Positions 51,147-61,133 of a stretch of DNA of 62,094 bases are shown here, piece by piece. The stretch's first letter is position 1. Each line of letters opens with the position of its first letter. The stretch spans positions 1-62,094 of the forward strand of contig CACWXY010000016.1 in the NCBI GenBank assembly GCA_902764915.1. Reading direction: 5' to 3'. The notes under the pieces were generated by a model that searched no databases, had not been told where the DNA came from, and was given only the letters and a program-made list of their open reading frames with translations. Both the position numbers and the translations under genes were made by a program. The stretch comes from an uncultured Eubacteriales bacterium (GTDB lineage: Bacteria; Bacillota; Clostridia; Christensenellales; Aristaeellaceae).

Positions 51147-53309
51147 ATGAAAAAACCTGAAATTGAGAAAAGGATCAAGGACCTGCTGGAAAAAATGACC
51201 CTGGAGGAAAAGGTGGGGCAGCTCCATCAAGCTGGAGGCTCCATCGTAGGCGCGTTCGAGCTTTCCTTTGAAGAAGTCCTGACCATGGTGCAGGATGGGC
51301 GCATGACAGAAGAGGAAGCCCACAAAATGATCTCCGCGGCAGAATTGGATTGGCACGAGGATGATCTTCGCGCCGGGCGCATCGGCTCCTATCTGGGGCT
51401 GGTTGGTTCGGAAAAAATGAACCGCCTGCAGCGCATCGCCGTGGAAGAAAGCAGGCTGGGCATCCCCCTGATCAATGGCTTTGACGTGATCCATGGCTTC
51501 CGCACCATCGCGCCCATTCCGCTTGCGGAATCTTGCGCCTGGGAGCCAGAGCTCTGGCAGCGTACCGCCCGCATGTCTGCGGAGGAAGCGACCGCTGCAG
51601 GGGTACACATGACCTTTTCGCCCATGGTGGACGTGAGCAAGGACCCCCGCTGGGGCCGCATTGCGGAAAGCGCGGGGGAGGACGCCCTGCTGAACGGGTT
51701 GTTTGGGGAAGCGAAGGTCAAGGGCTATCAGACCGATGATCTGACCCGCCACGATGCGCTGGCCGCCTGCGTGAAGCATTTTGCCGCCTACGGCGCGGCA
51801 GAGGGCGGACGGGGCTACAACCGGGTGGATATGTCCCCCCAGCGGTTTGAGGAAGAATATCTGCCCTCCTATGAACGCGCCGTGAAAGCAGGTGCCCGGG
51901 CCGTCATGCCCGCGTTCAACGACATCAGCGGCATGCCCTGCTCAGTGAATAAAAAGCTGCTGACGGACATCCTGCGGAAACGCTGGGGCTTTGACGGCAT
52001 GACCATCAGCGACGCCAACGCCATCGCGGAGTGCATCAACCACGGCATCGCCGCCGACCGTCGGGACGCCGCCCGGCAGGCGCTGAACGCGGGCATGGAT
52101 ATGGACATGACCTCCGGCTGCTTCCTGGATCATGTGAAAGAGCTGGTGGAAGCGGGCAAAGTGAGCATGGACAAGCTGGACGAAGCGGTCAGCAATATCC
52201 TGCGGCTGAAATTCGAGCTGGGCCTGTTTGACGATCCCTATCGTTCCAGCGCGGAACAGGAAAAGGCCGCCATGCTGACCCCCGCCCACCGTGCTCTGGC
52301 TCGAGAAGCGGCGCAGAAATCCATGGTACTGCTCAAGAATGACGGCTTGCTGCCCCTGAAACAAGGCATTCGCATCGGTCTGGCAGGAACGCTGGCTTCC
52401 AACGGCGATGAAATGTGCGGTACCTGGGCCGGAGCTGTACAGCCCGGCGACTGCAAGAGCCTCCGGGATGGCCTCGACGCAGAGCAGATCCGTTATTCTA
52501 TGGTCACAGAAGAACTGCTTCCGGAATGCGATGTGTTCCTCTGCGCCGTTGGCGAGCGAAAAGCGGAAAGCGGCGAAGCCTCCAGCCGAGCGTCCTTGGA
52601 GTTGACCGAAGCGGACAAAACCTTGTTGAACCGCTTGAAGGAAAGCGGAAGGCCAGTGGTGGCCATCGTGTTTGCGGGCCGTCCCCTGTGCCTGGGCCCT
52701 GCCGTGGAATGCGCCGACGCTATCCTGATGGCCTGGCATCCCGGCGCGGAAGCGGGCCCGGCCATCCTGGACCTGCTCTTTGGTCGCGTGAACCCCTCCG
52801 CCAAGCTGACTGCCAGCTTCCCGGAAGCCACCGGCCAATGCCCCACCATGTATTACGACCACATCCGCACGGGCCGTCCTGCCGGAAAATTCAAGTACAC
52901 CAGCAAATATCTGGACGCGCCGGTGGAGCCCCTGTTCCCCTTTGGCTTCGGATTGAGCTATACCAGTTATCAGTACAGCGATATTTTCGCTGTGCAAACG
53001 GAAAAAGGCATCCACGCGGAAATCACCGTGCAGAATACCGGCGACGTGGACGGAGACGAAATCGTGCAGTGCTATTTCCGCGATCCCGTGGCCCAGCGCG
53101 TCCGTCCTATTCGGAAGCTGGCAGCCTTTGAAAAAGTCGCTCTCCAGTCCGGGGAAAGCAAGCGCATTGCTTTCGACATTCCAAAGGAAGCCCTGGGTTA
53201 TTACGATCAGGATATGAACTTTGTGATCGACGATGGCCTGATCGAAATCCACATCGGCGGAAGCGTACGGGATACCCTGCAGGCGAACGTGGAGTATCAC
53301 AATTCATGA
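51147..53309 (+). CDS. GH3 beta-glucosidase, BglX-like
   Basis: 720 residues; RBS GGAGG. FDVIHGFRT, HMTFSPMVDVSKDPRWGR and AACVKHFAAYG are strongly BglX-like; nucleophile Asp in MTISDANA. C-terminal fibronectin-III domain. Unlike many BglX proteins it has no signal peptide. Confidence 0.93.
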   Translation: MKKPEIEKRIKDLLEKMTLEEKVGQLHQAGGSIVGAFELSFEEVLTMVQDGRMTEEEAHKMISAAELDWHEDDLRAGRIGSYLGLVGSEKMNRLQRIAVEESRLGIPLINGFDVIHGFRTIAPIPLAESCAWEPELWQRTARMSAEEATAAGVHMTFSPMVDVSKDPRWGRIAESAGEDALLNGLFGEAKVKGYQTDDLTRHDALAACVKHFAAYGAAEGGRGYNRVDMSPQRFEEEYLPSYERAVKAGARAVMPAFNDISGMPCSVNKKLLTDILRKRWGFDGMTISDANAIAECINHGIAADRRDAARQALNAGMDMDMTSGCFLDHVKELVEAGKVSMDKLDEAVSNILRLKFELGLFDDPYRSSAEQEKAAMLTPAHRALAREAAQKSMVLLKNDGLLPLKQGIRIGLAGTLASNGDEMCGTWAGAVQPGDCKSLRDGLDAEQIRYSMVTEELLPECDVFLCAVGERKAESGEASSRASLELTEADKTLLNRLKESGRPVVAIVFAGRPLCLGPAVECADAILMAWHPGAEAGPAILDLLFGRVNPSAKLTASFPEATGQCPTMYYDHIRTGRPAGKFKYTSKYLDAPVEPLFPFGFGLSYTSYQYSDIFAVQTEKGIHAEITVQNTGDVDGDEIVQCYFRDPVAQRVRPIRKLAAFEKVALQSGESKRIAFDIPKEALGYYDQDMNFVIDDGLIEIHIGGSVRDTLQANVEYHNS

Positions 53310-53400
53310 TCCGACAGCTGCCAGTCTGTTAAACAGATCAATCAGCGGCGTCTGCCTCTTTAAAAATATACAGGGGCCGCTCTAATAGGAAGTGAGAAAA

Positions 53401-54081
53401 ATGACTGAACGGGAACAAATCACCGAGGAAGTGCGCCGTCAGCTCATCCAGGAAATGATGGCGAATTTCAATCATGAAAAGGAAAGAAAGCTGGCAAATT
53501 TTCGCAGTCAAAACGCGTACATTCGCAAAGGACAAACCCTGTTTACCGGCTCTTCCCTGATGGAGCAATTCCCCATTTCGGAATTCTGTCTGAACGAAGG
53601 CTTGCCCATCGTATACAACCGGGGCATTGGCGGCTATACCACCGATGAGTTTCTGTCTGCCATTGGCCCGATGCTGCTGGATTTGGAGCCTTCCAAGCTA
53701 TTTATCAACATCGGCACCAATGATATCCGTGATATGCCGGAGGGTGAGGATTGGTTTTCGCATCTGTCCTCCAATTACAGAAAGATCTGTGAAATGATCC
53801 GGGAAAAGCTGCCGGAAACCATCGTTTACATGATGGCGTATTATCCTGTCAATCCCCATCGGAACAGCCCGGCGCTGCGGGTCCGCACCAACGAGGCGGT
53901 TGCCCGCGCCAATGAAATGGTCCGCGCTCTGGCGTCGGAGTTTGGTTTTCAGTATATCGATGTAAACGACGGGCTGAAGGATGAACAGGGAAATCTTCAA
54001 ATCGAGCACACCCTGGACGGCATTCATTTTGACGCCGCCGCGTATCGCACGGTATTTGAGCGATTGAAACAGTATCTGTAA
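53401..54081 (+). CDS. SGNH/GDSL-family esterase
   Basis: 226 residues; GGAAGTGAG precedes ATG 53401. All SGNH blocks are present: S52 (TGSSL), G76 (NRGIGG), N107 (GTND) and D206/H209 (DGIH). No signal peptide; an N-terminal charged helix instead. Probably deacetylates imported oligosaccharides. Confidence 0.88.
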   Translation: MTEREQITEEVRRQLIQEMMANFNHEKERKLANFRSQNAYIRKGQTLFTGSSLMEQFPISEFCLNEGLPIVYNRGIGGYTTDEFLSAIGPMLLDLEPSKLFINIGTNDIRDMPEGEDWFSHLSSNYRKICEMIREKLPETIVYMMAYYPVNPHRNSPALRVRTNEAVARANEMVRALASEFGFQYIDVNDGLKDEQGNLQIEHTLDGIHFDAAAYRTVFERLKQYL

Positions 54082-54107
54082 CGGCGAATTGCGAGGAGAA
54101 AAAAGGT

Positions 54108-54992
54108 ATGCGCACACAGCTCCACATCGAGAAAAAACAGGAAATGCTTTCTCTGATCACGGACGTCACTTTTTCTAACGTGCCCTGCTGGTACGACGCT
54201 TCCCGGCGTGATTTGAAAATGGATCTGATCCTGCCCAAGAACCGGACAGTTCATTCCGCCTGTCCCACCATCGTATGGATTTGCGGGGGAGCTTACCGGG
54301 TGGTGAATCGTTCCGTTTGGCTGCCGGAAATGATGCGCTTTGCCCGGGCGGGGTACGTGGTGGCCAGTATCGAATACCGCACCAGCAATGAAGCCATCTT
54401 TCCCGCGCAATTGATCGACGTGAAATCCGCCGTGCGTTTTCTGCGAGCTCACGCAAAAGAATACTGCGTTGACCCGGGCAAAATTTTTGCCCTGGGCGAA
54501 TCGGCAGGCGGCACCATGGCCAGTTTGCTTGGCGTGACGGGCAATCAGAAGGAACTGGACCAAGGCGACCACCTGGACCAGACCAGTGCGGTGCAGGGCG
54601 TGGTGGATTATTATGGCGTGGTCGATTTGTCTGATGCTTCCGCGGAAAGAGACCGTATGTCTGCTGCGGTCAATCAAAGCAATGACGTTCCCTATTTTTC
54701 TTTTGAAGAATTCTTAGGCGTTGGGTACGGAAAGGCGGAAGCGGAAAAGGCCAGCGCGATCCGGTATATTTCTGAAAAAACGCCGCCTTTTATGATCCTG
54801 CATGGAACAAAAGACACGGTGGTGCCCATGGCGCAAAGTGAAAAACTGCATGACGTTATGCAAAAGAAAGGTATTCCGTGCGAATTTTTGGTGATTGAGG
54901 ACGCTGCGCACGGAGATGACCTGTTTTACCAGGATGAAGTGAGCGATTCCGTGCTTCAATTTTTGAACAGTATCTCGGAAGAAAAGGAATAA
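54108..54992 (+). CDS. Alpha/beta-hydrolase esterase (BD-FAE/acetyl esterase-like)
   Basis: 294 residues. Catalytic triad S132 (GESAGG), D236 (HGTKDTVVP) and H268 (AAHGD), with oxyanion motif ICGGAYR. Intracellular. Adjacent to the SGNH esterase, so two distinct deacylases serve the pathway. Confidence 0.88.
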   Translation: MRTQLHIEKKQEMLSLITDVTFSNVPCWYDASRRDLKMDLILPKNRTVHSACPTIVWICGGAYRVVNRSVWLPEMMRFARAGYVVASIEYRTSNEAIFPAQLIDVKSAVRFLRAHAKEYCVDPGKIFALGESAGGTMASLLGVTGNQKELDQGDHLDQTSAVQGVVDYYGVVDLSDASAERDRMSAAVNQSNDVPYFSFEEFLGVGYGKAEAEKASAIRYISEKTPPFMILHGTKDTVVPMAQSEKLHDVMQKKGIPCEFLVIEDAAHGDDLFYQDEVSDSVLQFLNSISEEKE

Positions 54993-54997
54993 AGCAT

Positions 54998-55468
54998 ATG
55001 AAAGAAATAGCGAAAGGCTATACCACCGGTGTCTTCCAGGTCGGTATCCTGGTCAGCGATATCGACGAATGTATCCGTCTGTTCTGCGACACGCTGGGCA
55101 TGGAGGTCGTTTTTGATGTGCGCAATCAAATTCAGCCCGCCCAGGGACTGTCTGGCGTAGAGAACCAATTGATGAACGTGCTGATGCTCCACGGCCAGGA
55201 CGGTGTGGATCTGGAAATCCACCAGTACGTCGATCCCCCAGCTAAGCCCTGCCCGCCCATGAACCACAATGATCTGGGCTCCATGCACTTCATGCTGCGG
55301 GTGGATGATATCTATGCCGTATGCGAAAAAGTCCAGGCCTTGGGCTACAAGCTGATGAATCCCGTTGTGGAATCCAAGCACATTCCCGGCTTCAAGTTCA
55401 CCTATTTCCGCGGCCCGGATAACGTGATGATCGAGCTGCATGAGGGCACGGTGCCACGCAGAAAGTGA
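54998..55468 (+). CDS. VOC-superfamily (glyoxalase-like) protein
   Basis: 156 residues, two beta-alpha-beta-beta-beta modules. A candidate metal ligand Glu lies in VDLEIHQ, His in SMHFMLRV and Glu in VMIELHEG. It lies 5 bp after the esterase and 9 bp before an SDR gene. It may isomerise or cleave a released aglycone or oxidised sugar. The reaction is unknown. Confidence 0.82.
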   Translation: MKEIAKGYTTGVFQVGILVSDIDECIRLFCDTLGMEVVFDVRNQIQPAQGLSGVENQLMNVLMLHGQDGVDLEIHQYVDPPAKPCPPMNHNDLGSMHFMLRVDDIYAVCEKVQALGYKLMNPVVESKHIPGFKFTYFRGPDNVMIELHEGTVPRRK

Positions 55469-55477
55469 GGGAAACGT

Positions 55478-56236
55478 ATGAAAGCATTTGATTTGACAGG
55501 CCGGGTGGCCCTGATCACCGGCGGAGGCTCCGGCATTGGCAAAGGCTGCGCGAAGGTTCTGGCCGAGGCAGGCGCGAGCATCGTGATCGTGGGCCGCAGG
55601 ATGAACAAGCTGGAAGAAGTAAAGGCGGAAATAGAAGCCGCGGGCGGCATCTGTGCCTGCTTCTCCGCCGATCTGACCAGCGAGGGTAACTGCAAAGCCA
55701 TGGTGGATTTCTGTGTGAGCACCTTTGGCCGCCTGGATATTCTGATCAACAGTGCGGGCGGGCGCGGCGCGCATGGCAAGCTGGAGGATGAATTTAGCAC
55801 CCAAAACTATGAGGAAACCATGGCGGTGGATTTCACCTCCACCTTCATGGCGGTCAAATACGCCTATCCCGAGTGCGCGAAAAACGGCGTTGGCTCCATT
55901 ATCAATATCGCCTCCCTGGCGGCGCTGCAGGCCCGCGGGCCCATCGTTTATTCCGCCGCCAAAGGCGCTGTGCGCTCCTTTTCCCGCACCCTGGCCAAGC
56001 GTTTGGGCGATCAGAAGGTGCGGGTAAATACCATTTATCCCGGTTTCATTATCACTGAAATGACAGCAGGCGTCAAAGATCGCCCCGACATGCGGGAACG
56101 CTTTGAAAAGGAATCCCCGCTGGGACTGCTGGGTGAGGTGGAGGACATCGGCTACTGCGCCCTGTATCTGGCCTCCGACGCCGCCCGGTTCGTCACCGGT
56201 CAGGATTTCGTAATCGACGGCGGCGCGACCTGCTGA
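55478..56236 (+). CDS. Short-chain dehydrogenase/reductase (SDR)
   Basis: 252 residues. Classical SDR: TGGGSGIG cofactor motif (14-21), NSAGG (91-95), catalytic S146, Y158 and K162 (YSAAK). Last gene of the 19-kb operon, with its stop 14 bp from the convergent AraC-type gene. Substrate unknown. Confidence 0.92.
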   Translation: MKAFDLTGRVALITGGGSGIGKGCAKVLAEAGASIVIVGRRMNKLEEVKAEIEAAGGICACFSADLTSEGNCKAMVDFCVSTFGRLDILINSAGGRGAHGKLEDEFSTQNYEETMAVDFTSTFMAVKYAYPECAKNGVGSIINIASLAALQARGPIVYSAAKGAVRSFSRTLAKRLGDQKVRVNTIYPGFIITEMTAGVKDRPDMRERFEKESPLGLLGEVEDIGYCALYLASDAARFVTGQDFVIDGGATC

Positions 56237-56250
56237 CGCAGACAGCGCCA

Positions 56251-57090
56251 TTATATGTGTTCATTTCTCCATTCCTTTGGCGTGCAGCCCACTTCCCGCT
56301 TAAACACGGTGAAGAAATAATTATAATCCATGTACCCACACTGCCAAGCCACTTCGGCCAGGGGCAAATCTCTTTGCTCCCGAAGAAGAGACTTGGCTTT
56401 TTCCATGCGTAATTCCCGGATGTGTTTCGCCATGCCCTGCTGATACAGCTTTTTTGTCAGCGCATATAACTGCGTTTTTCCGATGCCCAGGGCTTGGGAC
56501 AGCCGCGATGCGTCCAGGGCTTCCGTATAATGATTGGCAATGTAGGTGTCCAAGCGCACTTCCAATAAATCTTCTTTCAGCGTCGCCATACGTTCCAGAA
56601 TCAGATAGGAAGCCACCGCATGGAGAATGTGGGCAGCGGAACGGACATAGCCATCCTGCATGGGCGTGGCTTGTAGAAGGGCTTCGTGCAGCTTTTCCAG
56701 GTCAAGGGGCAAAGCTGCGCAGCGGCGCTTGATTTCCTGACAGCCTTCTTCCGGGTTGGCATAGGGAAACACATGGCCAAAGAGCAGAAAACCGATCAGC
56801 ATATTGTTTCCGTACAGCGGGGTAACGGCCTCGGTAAACCCGGCATGACAGCGATATATGTGCGTTTTCTTTTTTTCCGCCGCTGTCCGGCAGGCCTGCC
56901 GATCACAGTTCATGCAGGCTTTCAATCCTTCCCTGCTTTCCCGGATCAAGGCGCAATAAGGCGCGACTCGTGTTGGATATGCCACCAGCTCCCGCATGCT
57001 GTCGTCAAACACAGTGATCCGAATGCCGGTAATGGCATAAAAGTCCTTAAGCAGCTTTTGAAGTTTTTCCACATCAAACACGGAAATCAT
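56251..57090 (-). CDS. PocR-domain AraC-family transcriptional regulator
   Basis: 279 residues from ATG 57090, which has GGGAGGAG upstream (the frame extends to 57177 without an RBS). PocR ligand-binding domain (~5-165) with C59, C62, C67 and C81, followed by a C-terminal AraC DNA-binding domain (~180-277). Divergent from the sugar-catabolic operon at 57237, its likely target. Confidence 0.88.
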   Translation of the reverse strand: MISVFDVEKLQKLLKDFYAITGIRITVFDDSMRELVAYPTRVAPYCALIRESREGLKACMNCDRQACRTAAEKKKTHIYRCHAGFTEAVTPLYGNNMLIGFLLFGHVFPYANPEEGCQEIKRRCAALPLDLEKLHEALLQATPMQDGYVRSAAHILHAVASYLILERMATLKEDLLEVRLDTYIANHYTEALDASRLSQALGIGKTQLYALTKKLYQQGMAKHIRELRMEKAKSLLREQRDLPLAEVAWQCGYMDYNYFFTVFKREVGCTPKEWRNEHI

Positions 57091-57142
57091 GAGGCATCTC
57101 CTCCCGGATGGAAAATACGGTATATAATGTTTTATCACAAGC

Positions 57143-57183
57143 ACGAACAAATTCAAAGTAAAACGAACGCTTTCCAATATAAT
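57143..57183 (+). promoter_or_regulatory. Operator-promoter of the sugar-catabolic operon
   Basis: A 15-bp direct repeat ACGAAC-N3-TTC-N-AA occurs at 57143-57157 and 57163-57177, 20 bp apart. The second copy abuts TATAAT (57178-57183) and replaces the -35 box. This layout suits an AraC-type activator. Confidence 0.6.
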
Positions 57184-57236
57184 TTCTGTTTTGAACCGAT
57201 TAAAATAGACGCAGAAACATCAAGGAGGCGGCTGGC

Positions 57237-58232
57237 TTGCGGGAATTGATGGAAAAAGGCTATATCGGTCATCCGGGACAACTGGTTACCCTGCGCCGCG
57301 TGACCATAGCAGAGGGAAAGGCCAAGGACACAGGGATCATTGAGGCGAAAACGGCAGGCGGCTTGGAACTGGATATCCTGCCGGATGCCGGGCTTGACAT
57401 TGGGCAATGCCGCTATCTAGGCGTCAACATGAGCTGGATGAGCAAGAACGGCCCTGACAGCCCTGCGGTGATCGCCCCCTATGAAAACGAGTTTGTGAAC
57501 ACCTTCCCCGGCGGACTGCTCTATACCTGCGGCCTGCGCTCTGCAGGACCTGCCAATCGGGATAGCGGAGAATGGCATCCGCTGCACGGCCGGTATCATT
57601 CTTTGGCGGCAGAGCAGGCGTGCGCGGAGATCGTCGGTGATGAAATCATCGTCCGGGGCGTGGTGCGAGAAACAGCGCTGTTCGGTCACGTACTGGAAAA
57701 CCGGCGCACGATCCGGATTCCCGCGTTTGGCGCATCGGTCACGGTGGAAGATGAAATCACCAACCTGACGCCCAGGGACGAGGAATTCATGCAGATTTAC
57801 CACTGCAATTTCGGCTATCCGCTGCTGAGCGAAAAAGCAAAGCTGATCCTGCCGGAGGATCGGGAAACCGTTCCCCGGACAGAGTTCGCGAAAACGGGAC
57901 TGGGACGGGAATGCGTTTTTGATGCACCTGTTCCGGGCGAGGAAGAGCGGGTATTCTTCCAGAAAATGAAGCGGGATTTCCGGGCGGAGCTGAGCAACCC
58001 GGATGTACAGGTGCGCATGATCCTGACCTGGAGCGGCGATACCCTGCCCATCCTGTCCCAGTGGCGCAGCATGGCGGCGGGGGATTATGTGCTGGGCCTG
58101 GAGCCCACCAACTGTTATATCATGGGCCGGCATGACGAACGGGAAAACGGCACCTTGCCTGTACTCAAAGCCTTTGAAACGGAAAAGCATACTGTGACCA
58201 TTTCATTTGAGGAGGAGAAAAACAATGGCTAA
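57237..58232 (+). CDS. DUF4432 aldose-epimerase-like protein
   Basis: 331 residues from TTG 57237 with AAGGAGG 8 bases upstream (the first ATG, 57249, is 20 away). Galactose-mutarotase-like beta-sandwich with LDILPDAGLDIG, LHGRYHS and YHCNFGYPLL motifs typical of DUF4432. Probably interconverts sugar anomers or related forms ahead of the isomerase. Confidence 0.85.
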   Translation: MRELMEKGYIGHPGQLVTLRRVTIAEGKAKDTGIIEAKTAGGLELDILPDAGLDIGQCRYLGVNMSWMSKNGPDSPAVIAPYENEFVNTFPGGLLYTCGLRSAGPANRDSGEWHPLHGRYHSLAAEQACAEIVGDEIIVRGVVRETALFGHVLENRRTIRIPAFGASVTVEDEITNLTPRDEEFMQIYHCNFGYPLLSEKAKLILPEDRETVPRTEFAKTGLGRECVFDAPVPGEEERVFFQKMKRDFRAELSNPDVQVRMILTWSGDTLPILSQWRSMAAGDYVLGLEPTNCYIMGRHDERENGTLPVLKAFETEKHTVTISFEEEKNNG

Positions 58233-59631
58233 GAAAATGACTTTTGCCCTGGCATTCTGCAACCGCGGCTTCATGCCCGGAGAACTAATCTATGGGGCCC
58301 GGGACGACATGGTGAAGGCTGTCACCGACGCGGGCTATGATTACATCATGATGGACAAGGAGCTGACCCGTTACGGCGGCATTGAAACGAGGGACGAGGG
58401 CTTGCTGTACGCCAAGTGGCTGAAACAGCATGAAGGCGAATACGATGGCGTGATTTTCTCCATGCCCATCTTTGCCGATGAAAACGGGGCTATCACCGCC
58501 CTGCAGGACGCGGGCGTGCCGATCCTCATGCAGGCATACCCGGATGAAATCGGCAAGATGGACTTCGCCCACCGCCGGGACGCCTACTGCGGCAAGTTCT
58601 CCGTCACCGATGTGTTCACCCAGTACGGCGTGCCCTTTACCGTCTTGAAGCCCCATGTGGTGCATCCGCTTTCTCCCAAATTTCAGGAAAACCTAAAGGA
58701 CTTTGCCGCTATCTGTCGCGTCGTGAACGGCATGAAGCGGTTCAACCTGGGCTGCATCGGTGCCCGCACCACCGCCTTCAAAACCGTGCGTTTTGACGAA
58801 ATCGCCTTGCAGAAGCACGGCATCAACGTGGAATCCTTCGACCTGTCCGAGGTGTTCGACAAGATCGCCGCCATGCAGGATAACGATCCCGCCGTGGTCG
58901 CCAAGATCGAACACCTGAAAAACTACACCGATTTTTCCCAGGTGCCGGAAATGAACATGATGAACCTGGGCAAGCTGGCGGTGGTCATTGACCGGTACAT
59001 CGAAGAATACCATCTGGACGCTTTGGCCCTGCGCTGTTGGAACGAGATGGAAGCCCACCTGCGCATCTGCCCCTGCGTGATCCTCTCCGAGCTGAACGAC
59101 CGGGGCATCGTGGCCAGCTGCGAAATCGACATGTGCTCTGCCCTCACCATGCGGGCCATGAACCTGGCCACCGAGAAGCCCACGGCGGTGCTGGACTGGA
59201 ACAACAATTACGGCGACGATGAAAACAAGGTGATTCTGTTCCACTGCGGCCCCGTGGCCCAGGGCCTTATGACCTGCAAGGGCACCGTGACCAACCATAA
59301 GATGTTTGACAAGACCGATCCCGGCTCCGGCTGGGGCTGCAACGAGGGTCGCATCAAGGCCATGCCCATCACCATTTCCAACTGCCAGACCAAGGACGGC
59401 AAGATCGTGATTTATGCCTCCGAAGCCAGGTTCACCGATGATCCCATTGAGGATGGGTATTTCGGCTGCGCGGGCGTGGCGGAGATCGACGACCTGCAGA
59501 ACAAGCTGATTAAGCTGGCCCGGGGCGGCTTCAAACATCATACCTCCATCGGTGAAGGTCATATGAAGGACGTGCTGAAGGAAGCGTTCACGACCTACCT
59601 GCACTATGACTGGGTGGAGATCGACGCATGA
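58225..59631 (+). CDS. L-fucose/L-arabinose isomerase-fold sugar isomerase-like protein
   Basis: 468 residues; GGAGG precedes ATG 58225, overlapping the previous gene by 8 bp. FucI/AraA-like three-domain layout with RCWNEME, CEIDMCSALTMRAM and LDWNNNYGDDENKVILFHCGP, which carry the expected metal-binding Glu/Asp/His. The position before an FGGY kinase and an aldolase fits a ketose-forming step. The sugar is not identified. Confidence 0.85.
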   Translation: MAKKMTFALAFCNRGFMPGELIYGARDDMVKAVTDAGYDYIMMDKELTRYGGIETRDEGLLYAKWLKQHEGEYDGVIFSMPIFADENGAITALQDAGVPILMQAYPDEIGKMDFAHRRDAYCGKFSVTDVFTQYGVPFTVLKPHVVHPLSPKFQENLKDFAAICRVVNGMKRFNLGCIGARTTAFKTVRFDEIALQKHGINVESFDLSEVFDKIAAMQDNDPAVVAKIEHLKNYTDFSQVPEMNMMNLGKLAVVIDRYIEEYHLDALALRCWNEMEAHLRICPCVILSELNDRGIVASCEIDMCSALTMRAMNLATEKPTAVLDWNNNYGDDENKVILFHCGPVAQGLMTCKGTVTNHKMFDKTDPGSGWGCNEGRIKAMPITISNCQTKDGKIVIYASEARFTDDPIEDGYFGCAGVAEIDDLQNKLIKLARGGFKHHTSIGEGHMKDVLKEAFTTYLHYDWVEIDA

Positions 59632-61118
59632 AAATCGCGGGTTTGGATATTGGCACGACCGGCTGCAAGCTGACTGTTTTTGACGAGCAGGGCCATGACC
59701 TGGGCAAGGCGTACCGGGATTATCCGGTGCGACGCCAGGTCAGCGGCCACGAGATCGATCTTTCCGTGGTGATGGACAGCGTGTATGCCGTGATCCGGGA
59801 AATGACTGCGCAGTATCCCGATATCGGTGGTATCGGTGTCACCAGCTTCGGGGAAACCTTCGTCATGACGGATGCTTCGGGCACGCCGCTGCACACTGCC
59901 ATGCTGTATACAGATCCCCGCGGCGCGGAGGAATGCACCGAATTGGTGGAAAAGTTAGGCGCGGAAAGCATCGCCCGGATTTCTGGCCTGGCGCCCCATG
60001 AAATGTATTCCGTCTGTAAAATCATGTGGCTGAAAAAGCATCAGCCGGAGGTGTATCAGGCGGCGAAGCATATTTTCCTCATCGGGGATTATGTGACCTG
60101 GCATTTAACGGGCGTTGCCCAGATCGATTATTCCTTGGCTACCCGCTCCATGTCCTTTGATATTGGAAAGCTCGATTGGAGCGAAGAAATCCTGAACGCG
60201 GCGGGCATTGATGCTTCGCTTCTCAGCAAACCTGTGCCCACCGGCACCTTGGCCGGCTGTGTCACAAAAGAGGCGGCGGAAAAGGCAGGGCTGAACCCTG
60301 CCTGCCAAATCGTCACCGTCAGCCATGACCAGGTGGCGGCGGCCGTCGGGGCTGGAGCTTTCGACGGGGACACCGCCGTGGACGGCGCAGGCACGGTGGA
60401 ATGCCTGACGCCCATCTATGACACACTGCCTGACATTGCCGTCATGAGCAAGGGATTCTTCTCCGTGGTGCCCTACGTGATTCCCGGCAAATATGTGGCC
60501 TATGCCTTTTCCTATACCGGCGGCGCGCTGATCCAATGGTGCGTGAACACCTTCGCCAAGGCGGAAAAGCAAGAAGCTGCACAGCAGGGGATTTCCGTCA
60601 ATACGCTGCTGGAACAGCGGTATGACAAGCAGGAACCTACCGGGCTTCTTGTATTGCCTCACTTCGCCGGCGCGGCCACGCCCTACATGGACACCGGCTC
60701 CAAGGGAGCCATTTTGGGCCTGACCGCCGGAACCACGCTACCCGAAATCTACCGGGCCTGCATGGAAGGCGTCGCCTACGAAATGCGGTTGAATTACGAT
60801 GCCCTGGCTGATTCCGGCATTCGCTTTACCAAACTTCACGCTACCGGTGGCGGGGCGAAATCCAAGGTATGGATGCAGATGAAGGCGGATATTCTGAACC
60901 TGCCTATCACGTCCCTCAGAACCTCCGACGCGGGCACGGTGGGCAGCGCTATGCTCACCGGCGTCGCCGTGGGCGTATTCAAGGATTTGGCAGAAGCGGC
61001 CTCCGTTATGGTGCGGCAGCGGGAAACTTACCTGCCCAACCCTGAACGTCATGCACAGTACATGGAAATCTATGAACGCTACAAAAAGGTCTATCAGGCG
61101 GTTCGCCCGCTGATGTAA
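59628..61118 (+). CDS. FGGY-family carbohydrate kinase
   Basis: 496 residues; ATGA overlap with the isomerase stop. LDIGTTGCK phosphate motif, VSHDQVAAAVGAGA and LHATGGGAKSKVWMQMKAD are standard FGGY signatures; xylulokinase-like. It should phosphorylate the ketose made by the upstream isomerase. Confidence 0.92.
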   Translation: MKIAGLDIGTTGCKLTVFDEQGHDLGKAYRDYPVRRQVSGHEIDLSVVMDSVYAVIREMTAQYPDIGGIGVTSFGETFVMTDASGTPLHTAMLYTDPRGAEECTELVEKLGAESIARISGLAPHEMYSVCKIMWLKKHQPEVYQAAKHIFLIGDYVTWHLTGVAQIDYSLATRSMSFDIGKLDWSEEILNAAGIDASLLSKPVPTGTLAGCVTKEAAEKAGLNPACQIVTVSHDQVAAAVGAGAFDGDTAVDGAGTVECLTPIYDTLPDIAVMSKGFFSVVPYVIPGKYVAYAFSYTGGALIQWCVNTFAKAEKQEAAQQGISVNTLLEQRYDKQEPTGLLVLPHFAGAATPYMDTGSKGAILGLTAGTTLPEIYRACMEGVAYEMRLNYDALADSGIRFTKLHATGGGAKSKVWMQMKADILNLPITSLRTSDAGTVGSAMLTGVAVGVFKDLAEAASVMVRQRETYLPNPERHAQYMEIYERYKKVYQAVRPLM

Positions 61119-61133
61119 CAGGAGGAGAAAGCC

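Noticed and set aside
53310..53330. Fourth TGTCGGAT half-site (minus strand, near 53311)
   Set aside because: A single partial match without a partner 21 bp away and inside the operon; likely chance.
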